Positions 50,908-59,726 of a stretch of DNA of 64,000 nucleotides are shown here, one piece after another (the first letter of the stretch is position 1; each line of letters begins with the position of its first letter). Under the pieces are notes generated by a model that ran no database searches, was not told where the DNA came from, and saw nothing but the letters and a program-made list of their open reading frames with translations. Location: positions 1,652,501 to 1,716,500 of the forward strand of contig NZ_CP110854.1 of the NCBI RefSeq assembly GCF_027594745.1. The letters run 5' to 3'. The translations under genes were made by a program, and so were the position numbers. This DNA is from Saprospira grandis. GTDB taxonomy: Bacteria > Bacteroidota > Bacteroidia > Chitinophagales > Saprospiraceae.

Positions 50908-53102
50908 TACTGTGTTTTTCTAGGATCGTAATTGGGGTTAATGGCTTTCCAGCGGCGGCCATATTCTTGGGCCTTTTGCTGGGCGGCAGCTCCTCCCCCA
51001 TTTTCGGCTAATTGAGTATAGGCCGCTTCTAAGTTGTAGAGGATCGCAATATTGTTGGGCATAATGGCCAGGGCCTCCTCAAAATAGCGGGCCGCCAACT
51101 GAGGTTGTTCACCAATGCCATAGGCAATGCCCATCAGACGGAGGGTTTCAAAGTCTTGGCCATTGCTGAGGGTATAGGCCTTTTGTAGTTCATTGACGGC
51201 CTCCTGCAGTTTATTCAGTCGCTGGCCCAATACTCTGGCCTTATCTCGATGCGCAACGGTCATGTTATTATTTACATCGGGATGATCGGGCCGATAGACC
51301 TTGACCTGATTGAAGCAGGCAATGGCCTGATCGAAGAGTTTTAGGGCTTCTTGGGCCGCATTCTGTTGCTCCTTCAATTCGCCCATATAAATAAAGGCAT
51401 TGCCTTGCAACAGCCAAGCATTGGTATAGCTGGGGTGCAGCTCGATTGCCTTGGCCGCATGGCCTTGGGCCTTTTGCAAGATGCGCATTTTTTCGGCGGC
51501 GGGCATTTTGGGGTCTTGAATGCGTTCTTGTAACACCCCAGAAACCGCATTGTTGAGCTTAGCGCTATTGGGCGAAACCTCTATATCGGTAGTAAAGAGG
51601 GTATAATCATCATACCAGGCCGGATTTCGGTCTATGGTTTTATAGGCATAGAGGGCCGAAACAAAGAGCAGGCTCCAAAGTCCCATAGAATAGTTTTTCA
51701 CCTCTTCTTTATTGTCAGGCATGCTGCGCAAGAGGGCCAAAATCCCCAAGGCGGATAACAAACTAAAGCCGATAGAAGGCATAAACATAAAGCGCTCGGC
51801 CATATTGGTCCCAATGGGGAAGAACAAATTGGAGACCACCGAAAAAGTAGCCGCATAAAAGATCAGCGCAAAGGCGTAGGGTTTTCGCTTGAGCAAACCC
51901 ATAAAGGCCCAAACGGCCAAAGCAATATGGAACAATAAAATCAGGAGTACCCAAGGATCTGTTAGAGTTGGAATTTCATTTTTGGCCCCACGGATATGCT
52001 TAGGATAATAATCATTGGTCAATGGATGTGGAAGCACCAAAAGACGGACATATTCGCCCCAGGTATAGAGCACCGTTCCATAGCGTTCTGAATCGCTAAA
52101 GGGGACATATACCTGCGTTTTGCCATCGGGGGCGGGCGCCAATTTGAGGTAGGGATCATTCATTAGTTCGACGGCGGGCTCTGTTTTGCCATCCCAACCA
52201 ATGGCGGGATTGCGCATGCCAAACCAAAAAACGGCGGCGGCCACCACAAAGGGAACCGTCCATATCAATAATTTGTCGAAGCCCAATTGCTTACGGAAGA
52301 AGTAGAACGAAAGCGGGATCAAAACGATAAAGGGGATGGCACTTTCCTTAGAAAAGAGGGCCACAAAAAAGGCCAAAATTGCTCCGCCGGCATAGAGAAA
52401 GCGCTTTTTGGGCTGGTCCACGGCTTTAAGGCTCCAATAGGCCGCCAAAATAGCGCCTAGGGTCACCATAATTTCATCTCGGCCCTTAATGTTGGCTACG
52501 GCCTCGGTATGCAAGGGGTGGGCGGCAAAGAGCAGGGCCGTGGCAAAAGCCAGAAAATGCAACAGCTTTTTATCCTTGATTTGAGGATCAAAAAGGGCCA
52601 TGATCCAGAGAAAAAGGACCACCACCAACAAACCGTATAAAATGGCATTGATAGCATGGCTAATTTCGGGATTCCCATCATAGAGCTGTCGACCTTTTTC
52701 GTCTTTGAGCAGATTGCCCTGCGCATCCTTGGCCGGCTTCCCAAACAACTGCATTTCTAGGGCAAAGGTGGCCAGGGTAAATGGGCGATAACGGCCCCCT
52801 GCCACCAAATTCCGTTTGCCACCAAAAAAGCCTACAAAAGTATCTTCTCCCCAAATGCCCGACATCCCTTTTAGGCCAAGGCGAGTAAACTGATTTTTCT
52901 GAATTACAATGCTATCATCTACGGCATATTGGTGGCCCAAGGTATTGGCATAAAGCAGAAAAGAGACAATAAATAAAAGGTAAACTTGCCAATTGGTCTT
53001 TAGCCAAAAGCCAGCTTTAGCCGCAGTTTTCGCCTCTACTTTGGGGGCTGGCTGGACTTTGGGCGCCTTTTTAGGCGGTTGTTGTTTTTTCTTTTTTGCC
53101 AT
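50907..53102 (-). CDS. TMTC-like membrane protein with C-terminal TPR repeats
   Basis: The 731-residue protein has a Lys-rich cytoplasmic start, about ten membrane helices (about 35-470), and a TPR-type C-terminus (about 520-730, e.g. AIELHPSYTNAWLLQGNAFIYMGELK). The helices hold motifs of the eukaryotic TMTC/bacterial GT-C group: NTLGHQYAVDDSIVI, GGRYRPFTLATFALE, FAAHPLHTEAVANIKGRDEIM. Known relatives transfer mannose from lipid-linked donors or similar. Here the acceptor and sugar are unknown. Start at 53102; the hairpin 53125-53165 lies just upstream. Translationally coupled to the M16-like gene. Confidence 0.8.
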   Translation of the reverse strand: MAKKKKQQPPKKAPKVQPAPKVEAKTAAKAGFWLKTNWQVYLLFIVSFLLYANTLGHQYAVDDSIVIQKNQFTRLGLKGMSGIWGEDTFVGFFGGKRNLVAGGRYRPFTLATFALEMQLFGKPAKDAQGNLLKDEKGRQLYDGNPEISHAINAILYGLLVVVLFLWIMALFDPQIKDKKLLHFLAFATALLFAAHPLHTEAVANIKGRDEIMVTLGAILAAYWSLKAVDQPKKRFLYAGGAILAFFVALFSKESAIPFIVLIPLSFYFFRKQLGFDKLLIWTVPFVVAAAVFWFGMRNPAIGWDGKTEPAVELMNDPYLKLAPAPDGKTQVYVPFSDSERYGTVLYTWGEYVRLLVLPHPLTNDYYPKHIRGAKNEIPTLTDPWVLLILLFHIALAVWAFMGLLKRKPYAFALIFYAATFSVVSNLFFPIGTNMAERFMFMPSIGFSLLSALGILALLRSMPDNKEEVKNYSMGLWSLLFVSALYAYKTIDRNPAWYDDYTLFTTDIEVSPNSAKLNNAVSGVLQERIQDPKMPAAEKMRILQKAQGHAAKAIELHPSYTNAWLLQGNAFIYMGELKEQQNAAQEALKLFDQAIACFNQVKVYRPDHPDVNNNMTVAHRDKARVLGQRLNKLQEAVNELQKAYTLSNGQDFETLRLMGIAYGIGEQPQLAARYFEEALAIMPNNIAILYNLEAAYTQLAENGGGAAAQQKAQEYGRRWKAINPNYDPRKTQ

Positions 53103-53124
53103 ATCATCAAGTCAATCAAATCAT

Positions 53125-53165
53125 AAAAAAGCTCATCTACAGCCAGTTTTGCTATAGATGAGCTC
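53125..53165 (-). terminator. terminator directly upstream of the TMTC-like gene
   Basis: On the minus strand GAGCTCATCTATAGC pairs with GCTGTAGATGAGC, followed by T6. It would end transcripts coming from the DUF389 gene through E21 and E20, or act as an attenuator in the leader of the TMTC-like gene. Confidence 0.75.
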
Positions 53166-53251
53166 AATATTAAGAAAAAAGCGGCGCATAGAAAACATTT
53201 ACCTAGCTACAAGCATCAGAAGCGCTTGTTTTTCCAAACTGCTGTTATTTT

Positions 53252-53372
53252 GGGGCCTGCCACCTTCGGCGGCCGGGCCCTTGCCGGGCTCGCAGGTCTG
53301 CTCGGCCCTGCGGGCTCATTTCATTTCGCCCTGGGTCTGCCGCTACGCGGCACCCTTTCAGGCCCCTAGGCC
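53252..53372 (+). repeat. structured intergenic element E20
   Basis: Closing helix GGCCT/AGGCC, P3 GGG/CCC, P2 GCCACC...GGCGGC, P5 GGGC...GCCC with a long loop shared with E25. The 3' end TTTCAGGCCCCTAGGCC is shared with E4 and E25. Head-to-head with E21. Confidence 0.85.
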
Positions 53373-53532
53373 ATTTGGCCTTCGGCCATGGGCTGCAGGT
53401 TGAAACCAGCAGCCAATTTAGGAACAGCACAGCCAGCTCCTTCCGCTAAAAAAGCAGGGGCTTTTAAGCCGCTGCGACAAGAAATACCTAGGTCCAACAA
53501 GAATGGCTGCGGCCTTTAGGCTGCAGACAAAC

Positions 53533-53702
53533 AGCCTAGCGATGTGCAGCAGTGGCCGTCAGGCCAGACCAAGCAAAAAACTTGTTTTTTTGCGCAGGGC
53601 CGAGCGAGCAGCGAGCTGCGACAACCAGCCTCGAAGAGGCGCCAGTTCGACGACCAAAGGGAGTAAACGTAGCGCCGACGAGCGAAGCGAGGCGGAGGCC
53701 CC
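53533..53702 (-). repeat. structured intergenic element E21
   Basis: Closing helix GGCCT/AGGCT (one wobble), P3 GCAGC/GCTGC, P5 an A/T stem GCAAAAAA...TTTTTTGC. Contains a CGTCGAACTG module variant (53630-53668). Inverted relative to E20, 160 bp apart. The intervening sequence (53373-53532) shows nothing else. Confidence 0.85.
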
Positions 53703-53707
53703 AAATC

Positions 53708-55111
53708 CTAATAATTTACCACCTCTACGGTATCTAAGCCCAATTCTAGTTGCAGATATTTGCTTAAATTTTGGGTGTATTTATCGGCTTGGCGGCTATT
53801 TTTCCAGTGGATGAGGGCCGTGGGCAGGGTATCTGTAATGACAGAATCTTGGAGTTGGCTACTTTTGACCACCTCACTTAGGCCGATGGCCTCAATGTCG
53901 GGATAGAGGGCTGCAATTTTGCGAGAAATATTGTCCAGATTGGCCTTATGGATAGGATGTTGGGCCGCCTTCATGCGGGCGATCTCCTCTCTTAGTTCAC
54001 GGATTTGGCTTTCTCGGCTTTCGATCTCCTCGGTTTTTCGGCGATAAATCTCCTCATATTTACTCACATCAAAATTTTGTTGAGGGAGATCAGTTGGGCG
54101 TTTTTCGGTAGACTGATGGATATCGAGAAAGGTATGTTCTAGCTCATAGTTTTTCAGTTTTCGGCTAAACTCTGCAATGCGTTCATCGCTAAGTTCTTCA
54201 CCAAACATAATCACCTCAATGACCGAGGAATCGCTAGCGTACTTGGCCTTATATTGCAGGACCTCACTTTTCTCCATCATCATGAGGTTTTCGCTAACAA
54301 AGTCTTTAACTCGGCGGGTAAAAATCGCCTCATTGACCACATGAATAGCCGTAAAGACACTGGGCACTACGGTCACCACAACGATGAGTAAAATGGCCCA
54401 TTTCATTTGTTTTTCCCGCTTCTTATCGAGGAACTCAATTTGGGGAAACTGCAAAGAGCGCACGACAATCATGGTCGTCAGGGCAATAAAAATAGAGTTG
54501 ATAAAGAAGAGATAAAAGGCGCCCATAAAGAACTCCACTTGCAGGGTGGCCAAGCCGTAGCCCGCTGTACAAAGCGGAGGCATAAGGGCGGTAGCGATAG
54601 CCACCCCTGGAATAGCATTACCTCGGTCGCGGCGAGAGCTAGCCACAATACCGACCACCCCACCCAAAACGGCAATCAGCACATCATAGAGGGAGGGTTG
54701 CGTTCTGGCGATCAGCTCGGCGGTAGGTTCTTTGAGGGGAGAGAGCAAAAAGTAGAAAGCTGCGGCACCGATACTGAGGACAATCATCAGGACCAGGTTG
54801 CGCAAAGAATATTTGAGCGTACCGAAATCATTGGTTGCCACGGAAAAGCCCACCCCGACAATCGGGCCCATAAGGGGCGAGATAAGCATGGCCCCGATGA
54901 CTACTGCCGTAGAGTTGGTATTGAGTCCGATAGAAGCGATCAAGCAGGCAAAAATGAGGGCCCAAAGGTTTCCTCCTCTAAATTCGATGCTCTTTTTCAC
55001 GTTCTCGGTGGTTCCGGCTTCATCGGTATCCAGATGCAAGCTAAACAAGCGGGTAATCTCATCCCAGAGACGCTTGAGCAAATAGGTAAATGTATTTGGC
55101 ATAGTATGCAA
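53708..55111 (-). CDS. DUF389 / TIGR00341-family membrane protein
   Basis: The 467-residue protein has a core of about six membrane helices with the family motifs ASIGLNTNSTAVVIGAMLISPLMGPI and GGVVGIVASSRRDRGNAIPGVAIATALMPPLCTAGYGL, then a soluble C-terminal part (about 280-467) with a coiled coil (YEEIYRRKTEEIESRESQIRELREEIARM). Start ATG at 55111, or 55102. DUF389 proteins are of unknown function, possibly transporters. Not in an operon with frr, whose terminator lies upstream. Confidence 0.9.
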   Translation of the reverse strand: MHTMPNTFTYLLKRLWDEITRLFSLHLDTDEAGTTENVKKSIEFRGGNLWALIFACLIASIGLNTNSTAVVIGAMLISPLMGPIVGVGFSVATNDFGTLKYSLRNLVLMIVLSIGAAAFYFLLSPLKEPTAELIARTQPSLYDVLIAVLGGVVGIVASSRRDRGNAIPGVAIATALMPPLCTAGYGLATLQVEFFMGAFYLFFINSIFIALTTMIVVRSLQFPQIEFLDKKREKQMKWAILLIVVVTVVPSVFTAIHVVNEAIFTRRVKDFVSENLMMMEKSEVLQYKAKYASDSSVIEVIMFGEELSDERIAEFSRKLKNYELEHTFLDIHQSTEKRPTDLPQQNFDVSKYEEIYRRKTEEIESRESQIRELREEIARMKAAQHPIHKANLDNISRKIAALYPDIEAIGLSEVVKSSQLQDSVITDTLPTALIHWKNSRQADKYTQNLSKYLQLELGLDTVEVVNY

Positions 55112-55188
55112 TTTTGAAATGGACTATCAAGATACAAAAGCGATTTAGTTTTTTGTCTCTTATAGACCCAAATGGCGATTTTGGTCAC

Positions 55189-55224
55189 AAAAAAAGAGCA
55201 ACTGAAAAACAGTTGCTCTTTTTG
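55189..55224 (-). terminator. terminator of frr
   Basis: On the minus strand AAAGAGCAACTG-TTTTT-CAGTTGCTCTTT, followed by further T. Confidence 0.9.
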
Positions 55225-55243
55225 CTTTAGGCTCTTGAGGGAA

Positions 55244-55807
55244 TTAAACCGTCATGAGTTCTTCTTCTTTTTTAGCAAAGATGCTATCCACCTGCTTGCT
55301 ATACTTATCGGTTAGGTCTTGGACCGTTTGCTCGCTGCGTTTCCCAGCATCTTCGGGATAGCCTTCTTTAACGGCGGCTTTTACCTCTTGGATGGCATCG
55401 CGGCGGGCGTTGCGGATACTCACTTTGGCATCTTCTGCAAAGCCAGAAGCTTGCTTGACCAATTGCTTACGGCGTTCTTCGGTAAGTGGTGGCACGACCA
55501 TACGGACCACCTCTCCATCGCTTTGAGGAGTAATTCCCAAATTAGCGGCATAGAGAGCTTGCTCTACCACAGAGACCATTTTCTTTTCAAAGGGTTGGAT
55601 AACGAGGGTACGAGCATCGGTTGTTTTGATCCCAGCCACTTGGTTGAGTGGGGTGGGCATACCGTAGTACTCTACTTTTACGTCGGCTACCATTTGAGGG
55701 GTAGCTTTTCCTGAGCGAATCTTGAGGAGTTCACGCTGAAAGTGGACAATACTGTTTTGCATGCCTTCTTCGGCAGCTTCTAGGGCTAAATCTATATCTT
55801 CTTGCAT
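55244..55807 (-). CDS. frr: ribosome recycling factor
   Basis: The 187-residue protein is a complete RRF, which with EF-G splits post-termination ribosomes. Evidence: HFQRELLKIRSGKATPQMVADVKVEYYGMPTPLNQVA, RTLVIQPFEKK, PLTEERRKQLVKQASGFAEDAKVSIRNARRDA and the C-terminal DLTDKYSKQVDSIFAKKEEELM. Start at 55807 (MQEDIDLALEAAEEGM). pyrH, often upstream of frr, is not here; the upstream gene is an ABC exporter in the same direction, 129 bp away. Confidence 0.97.
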   Translation of the reverse strand: MQEDIDLALEAAEEGMQNSIVHFQRELLKIRSGKATPQMVADVKVEYYGMPTPLNQVAGIKTTDARTLVIQPFEKKMVSVVEQALYAANLGITPQSDGEVVRMVVPPLTEERRKQLVKQASGFAEDAKVSIRNARRDAIQEVKAAVKEGYPEDAGKRSEQTVQDLTDKYSKQVDSIFAKKEEELMTV

Positions 55808-55936
55808 AGCTTAAATGGTAATTATAAGGTTGGAAAGGAAGCTGTTGCTCAGCTTTTTCGCAAAGAACGCTGCTATATTACGACTTTTGAGGCTATTTTT
55901 CAATAGAACTTATTTAAGAACTATGAAAATGGGGGG

Positions 55937-57766
55937 CTACAAACGCTGCAAGGCCACCAACTTCGCATAAACCCCATTTTGGGCCACTAAGGCCGCGGGG
56001 CTTCCTCTTTCTACAATTTTGCCTTCTTGCATGACTAAGATTTCATCGGCTTGTTGGACCGTAGACAGGCGGTGTGCAATAAGCAGGGCGGTGCGCTCTT
56101 GCATGAGCTCATCTAGGGCTTTTTGTACAGCCTGTTCCGATTCGGCATCTAGGGCCGAGCTGGCCTCATCCAAAATCAGAACCTGTGGGTTGCGCAGTAC
56201 CGCTCGAGCAATGGTCAGCCGTTGCCGCTGTCCCCCACTGAGCTTCATGCCTCGGTCCCCAATATTGGTTTGATAGCCCTCTTCTTGCTCCATAATGAAG
56301 TCGTGGGCAAAGGCAATTTTGGCCGCCGCTTCTACTTGCTCTTTTGTTACATCGGGCAGACCAAAAACGATATTGTTATATATGGTATCATTAAAGAGAA
56401 TGGCATCCTGAGAAACCATCCCAAACAAGGCCCGCAAATCTTGTAAGCGGTAAGCCGAAAGAGGCTCGCCATCCAAAAGGATTTCGCCAGCTTGGGGCTC
56501 ATAAAAACGGGGAAGTAAATCGGCAATGGTTGATTTTCCAGAACCCGATACGCCCACCAAGGCGATGGTTTTCCCTTTTTCTAAGCGAAAACTCACTCCA
56601 TCCAATACTTTTTGGTCCTTTTCATAACCAAACTGAATGTTCTTTACCTCTATAGCTTCTTTGAGCTCACTAATGGGCAAGGCATTGGGCTGCTCATCAA
56701 TTTCTCTGGGCGCTTTGAGGATTTGGTTGAGGCGATCGGCTGCAGCTCGGCCCTTTTGCACATCATAAAGGGCGGTGGCAAAGGATTTGGCGGGATCAAT
56801 GATATTGTAAAACATCAAGATGAACATCACAAAGGTGGAGGCATCAAAGGCGCCATCAAAAACCAGATGTCCACCATAGAGCAAAAGGGCCGCAATGACG
56901 CAAATGCCCAAAAATTCGGTTAGCGGAGAAGAGAGGTCCTTGCGCCACTGAATCCGATTGCTCACATTCAGATAATAGCTATTTTCTTCGGCAAAGCGCT
57001 CTCGCTGAAAGCCCTCGGCCCCAAAAGCTTGAATCACTCTTAAGCCCCCAATGCTCTCTTCTATTTGAGAGAGGATGCGGCCCAGACTGGCCTGCGCCTT
57101 GGCCGAGTTTTTCCGCAACACCTTACCCAATTGGCCAATAATAAGGCCCACAAAAAGGAAAAGCCCAAAAGAAAAACCCGTTAGTTCTGGACTGATATAG
57201 AGCATCACACCTACCGAACCAATTAAGGTGAGGGGCGAGCGGACCAAAGTTTCTACCGAACGCAGCACGCTCCATTGTAGCTCTTTGACATCCGAGCTGA
57301 GTCTCGACATCAAATCGCCTTTGCGCTCTTGCGAAAAGTAAGAAAGCGGCAAACTCATCAATTGGCCAAAAACGGCCTGCCGCAAATCTCTTTCGATGCC
57401 GTTTCTTACGGGGGCCATGACAAAAAGGGCCAAATAGCGGAATATATTCTTAAAAAAGAAGGCCCCAATCATGATCCCACAAACCCAAAAAAGGGCCGCG
57501 GGTCGCCCATGCTCCTGCATATACATAATCAATTCCCGATTGAAGAAAATTACCCACTGATCGCTCCAACTTGCCGTAGGATCTTGGGCGGGCAGGCTAG
57601 GCATTTCCTCCTTAAACAGAATATCGAGAAAGGGCCCTAAAAGCATGAGCGAAAAGATGCTAAAAAAGGCGGTTAGGGCATTAAAAATCACATTGAGAAC
57701 GCCTAGGAAACGGTAGGGTTTCAGATAGGCTAAAACGGCTATAAATGCTTTCATTTTCAGGCCCAT
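55937..57766 (-). CDS. ABC exporter, fused permease and ATPase (MsbA-like)
   Basis: The 609-residue half-transporter has six membrane helices (about 15-320) and a nucleotide-binding domain. The latter has Walker A GVSGSGKST, Q-loop VSQDAILFNDTI, signature LSGGQRQRLTIARAVLRNP, Walker B VLILDEASSALD and the H-loop IAHRLSTV. It works as a homodimer or heterodimer, exporting lipids, peptides or drugs. The lipid flippase MsbA is the nearest well-known type, but substrate specificity cannot be read. ATG at 57766, with an alternative in-frame ATG at 57754. A stretch of AT-rich sequence and two elements follow upstream. Confidence 0.94.
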   Translation of the reverse strand: MGLKMKAFIAVLAYLKPYRFLGVLNVIFNALTAFFSIFSLMLLGPFLDILFKEEMPSLPAQDPTASWSDQWVIFFNRELIMYMQEHGRPAALFWVCGIMIGAFFFKNIFRYLALFVMAPVRNGIERDLRQAVFGQLMSLPLSYFSQERKGDLMSRLSSDVKELQWSVLRSVETLVRSPLTLIGSVGVMLYISPELTGFSFGLFLFVGLIIGQLGKVLRKNSAKAQASLGRILSQIEESIGGLRVIQAFGAEGFQRERFAEENSYYLNVSNRIQWRKDLSSPLTEFLGICVIAALLLYGGHLVFDGAFDASTFVMFILMFYNIIDPAKSFATALYDVQKGRAAADRLNQILKAPREIDEQPNALPISELKEAIEVKNIQFGYEKDQKVLDGVSFRLEKGKTIALVGVSGSGKSTIADLLPRFYEPQAGEILLDGEPLSAYRLQDLRALFGMVSQDAILFNDTIYNNIVFGLPDVTKEQVEAAAKIAFAHDFIMEQEEGYQTNIGDRGMKLSGGQRQRLTIARAVLRNPQVLILDEASSALDAESEQAVQKALDELMQERTALLIAHRLSTVQQADEILVMQEGKIVERGSPAALVAQNGVYAKLVALQRL

Positions 57767-57914
57767 TTGGGCAAATTAGTGAAGACTAAATAACTGGGGT
57801 TGGGGGGCAAAGCTGCCAAAGTACAAAACAAAATGCAATAGCGGCTCATCTTGGCCGCTTTTTGGTCCATCCCCGCCAAGGAGTAGAGGAGAACGCTATA
57901 TTTTTGGATGTTTT

Positions 57915-58035
57915 GGGGCTGCCCACTCGCTGCGCTCGGGTCGGGCCATTTCGCAGCTCGCAGGTCTGCTCGGCCCTGCGGCGGCAAGCCGCCTTGGTCT
58001 GCCGCCTTCGGCGGCCCTGCTACAGCCCCTCAGCC
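57915..58035 (+). repeat. structured intergenic element E22
   Basis: Closing helix GGCTG/CAGCC, P3 GCAG/CTGC, P5 GGCGGC-AA-GCCGCC, followed by an extra hairpin GGCGGC-TTC-GCCGCC. The gap 57767-57914 upstream holds no identifiable feature. Head-to-head with E23. Confidence 0.85.
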
Positions 58036-58125
58036 GGCGGCTTCGCCGCCTGCAAAACCGTTTAGAAAAAACGAAATGAATAAACGGGCCGAAGAAACGC
58101 CCCAAGAGTAAAAAGACCGTGGAGC

Positions 58126-58246
58126 GGCCTAGCGATGTGGAAGGGTGGCCGTCAGGCCAGACCCAGCGGGCGAAGCCCGCGCAGGGCCGAGCAGACCTGC
58201 GAGCCCTGAAACGTAGCGCCGCAAGGCGAAGCCGCAGCGGAGGCCT
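58126..58246 (-). repeat. structured intergenic element E23
   Basis: Closing helix GGCCT/AGGCC, P3 AGGG/CCCT, P5 GCGGGC-TTC-GCCCGC. The T-tract end reads GAGGCC instead of GGGGCC, the only copy so changed. Between divergent genes, inverted relative to E22, 90 bp apart. Confidence 0.85.
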
Positions 58247-58314
58247 CAAAACAGCAAACTTTTTTTTTAAAAAAACTATCTTGAGCACACTTATTTTTTT
58301 ACTAAAACCCACTT

Positions 58315-58896
58315 ATGAAACAGCTCTTTTTCTTTCTGCTTTTAGTTATTTCCCTTTCTTCTTGTCAGAAAATTATGCTTCGTTATTATGGGGTGAAGCA
58401 GCCCAAAGAGGAGACCGCCAGCAGTTTATACGACTATTTGCGAAAAAAAATAGCGGTCGATAGCCAGCAGATTGCGCATTTTGCTGGTTATCAGCAGTAT
58501 GCGGAATTTGAACCAGAGGCGCCAGAGGTGTACATCTTCAATCGGGAGGGCTATCGCTTGCGCTATAAGCCAGATAGCATAGATTGTTCTGGGGGATTGA
58601 CCTTATTTTTGGAAGAGTGGGAGCAAATGGATAAGCTAGACATTGATAGCAGTTTGCAATTGTCTGATTGGGCCCCTTTTTTTCAGCAGGCTTTTAGCCA
58701 AAAGAGCTATAGCATGGCTGAAGATAGCGACTATGTATTTTTTATTTTCTGGGGCAAATTTATGGGCCGCATCAACCAATCGGCTTATGATTGGTACGAG
58801 CAGATTGAGGCCATCAATGCCAAGGGAAAAGAGCGTTTGGAGCTACAGATGATTGCTGTAGACCCCATTGAAGGCTGGGAAAAGCCTGAAAAATAG
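58315..58896 (+). CDS. lipoprotein of unknown function
   Basis: The 193-residue product has a lipoprotein signal peptide (MKQLFFFLLLVISLSSCQK; lipidated Cys at about residue 17). The mature part is rich in Tyr, Trp and Asp/Glu (YIFNREGYRLRYKPDSIDCSGG, DWAPFFQQAFSQKSYSM, IFWGKFMGRINQSAYDWYEQI). I recognise no family; Bacteroidota encode many such lipoproteins. Presumably periplasm- or surface-facing on the outer membrane. Single gene, ending at a strong bidirectional hairpin. Confidence 0.75.
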   Translation: MKQLFFFLLLVISLSSCQKIMLRYYGVKQPKEETASSLYDYLRKKIAVDSQQIAHFAGYQQYAEFEPEAPEVYIFNREGYRLRYKPDSIDCSGGLTLFLEEWEQMDKLDIDSSLQLSDWAPFFQQAFSQKSYSMAEDSDYVFFIFWGKFMGRINQSAYDWYEQIEAINAKGKERLELQMIAVDPIEGWEKPEK

Positions 58897-58914
58897 GCGC
58901 TAAAAAGCGAGAAT

Positions 58915-58956
58915 CAAAAAATGGGAGTATAGCGCCAAGCTATACTCCCATTTTGC
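58915..58956. terminator. bidirectional terminator between convergent genes
   Basis: AAAATGGGAGTATAGC, loop GCCAA, exact complement ending CCCATTTT. A 16-bp stem. Confidence 0.9.
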
Positions 58957-58957
58957 T

Positions 58958-59596
58958 TTAGTCTTCCATCAAGACCTCATAAATATCGTCTAATTCATCA
59001 AAGGATTTGTAGCCGACTTTTTCCTCTTCGCCTCCTTTGAGGGAGAGGCCTTTAATGCCCAGGGCCAGAATATCGTCTAGCTCTGAGGCCTCGAAAGGGA
59101 GGCTGAGGCAGAGCGGATAAGTTTGGGCCAGCTCGGCCAATTGGGCTTTTTGTTGGGGGGTGAGGTCCTTCCAGTGCATATTATTGCGCTCTAAGTCGAG
59201 CAGGAAGAGGGTGGTATAGGCTTGCCATTCGGCATAAGTGCTAGCCAAATTAGAGAGATCGTCTAGGGATTCTAAAACATCCTCCTTAATAATTTGGGTA
59301 TGTTGGGCCAATTCTTTGGCGGCGGATAGGCTAGAAAAGGGGCCAAGTTGAATAGCTTGCAGGCCTAGTTTTTCGATCCAGGGCAAGAGTTCTTCGGTTT
59401 GGTTGAGGCCCATAAACTCCCCAACGATTTGGGGGCCCACCAGCCATTCCTTCATGGCTTTAAACTCCGTAATAGAAAGGGCTTCGGCAGCATTGGGGTC
59501 AATACAGAAGCCCATATATTCTACGCCCCAGGCGGCAAAATAGCGGGCGTCTGTCAGGTTGGCCATTTGAGAGGCCTTAATCATTGTTTTTAGCAT
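58958..59596 (-). CDS. TrpF-like (phosphoribosylanthranilate isomerase-like) TIM-barrel protein without the active-site Cys
   Basis: The start is the ATG at 59596 (MLKTMIKASQMANLTDARYFA). The N-terminal pattern K-x-SQ-MANLTDARYFAAWGVEYMGF follows the TrpF/PRAI opening (K-x-CG-x-T-x2-DA-x-A), and LFLLDLERNN sits where TrpF has its catalytic Asp strand. But the first-strand CG is replaced by SQ, so the catalytic Cys is absent. A C-terminal GLSLKGGEEEKVGYKSFDELDDIYEVL would cover barrel strand 8. It is not near trp genes. Either a divergent enzyme of another reaction or an inactive relative; the TIM-barrel assignment is moderately sure. Confidence 0.6.
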   Translation of the reverse strand: MLKTMIKASQMANLTDARYFAAWGVEYMGFCIDPNAAEALSITEFKAMKEWLVGPQIVGEFMGLNQTEELLPWIEKLGLQAIQLGPFSSLSAAKELAQHTQIIKEDVLESLDDLSNLASTYAEWQAYTTLFLLDLERNNMHWKDLTPQQKAQLAELAQTYPLCLSLPFEASELDDILALGIKGLSLKGGEEEKVGYKSFDELDDIYEVLMED

Positions 59597-59726
59597 GCTG
59601 GTAGATTGAAGTTTGGGCAAAGGTAAGCAAGCGCTTTTATTTCTCCCATTTTGGGCCTTTTAAATATGGGCCTGCGGGGCGAGACAAGCTCCTATTTTTT
59701 TCTTAAATTGAGGAAAACAGAATATT

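Noticed and set aside
54407..55117. Long plus-strand frame opposite the DUF389 gene
   Set aside because: Shadow frame; His/Gly/Asp-rich sequence with no family features.
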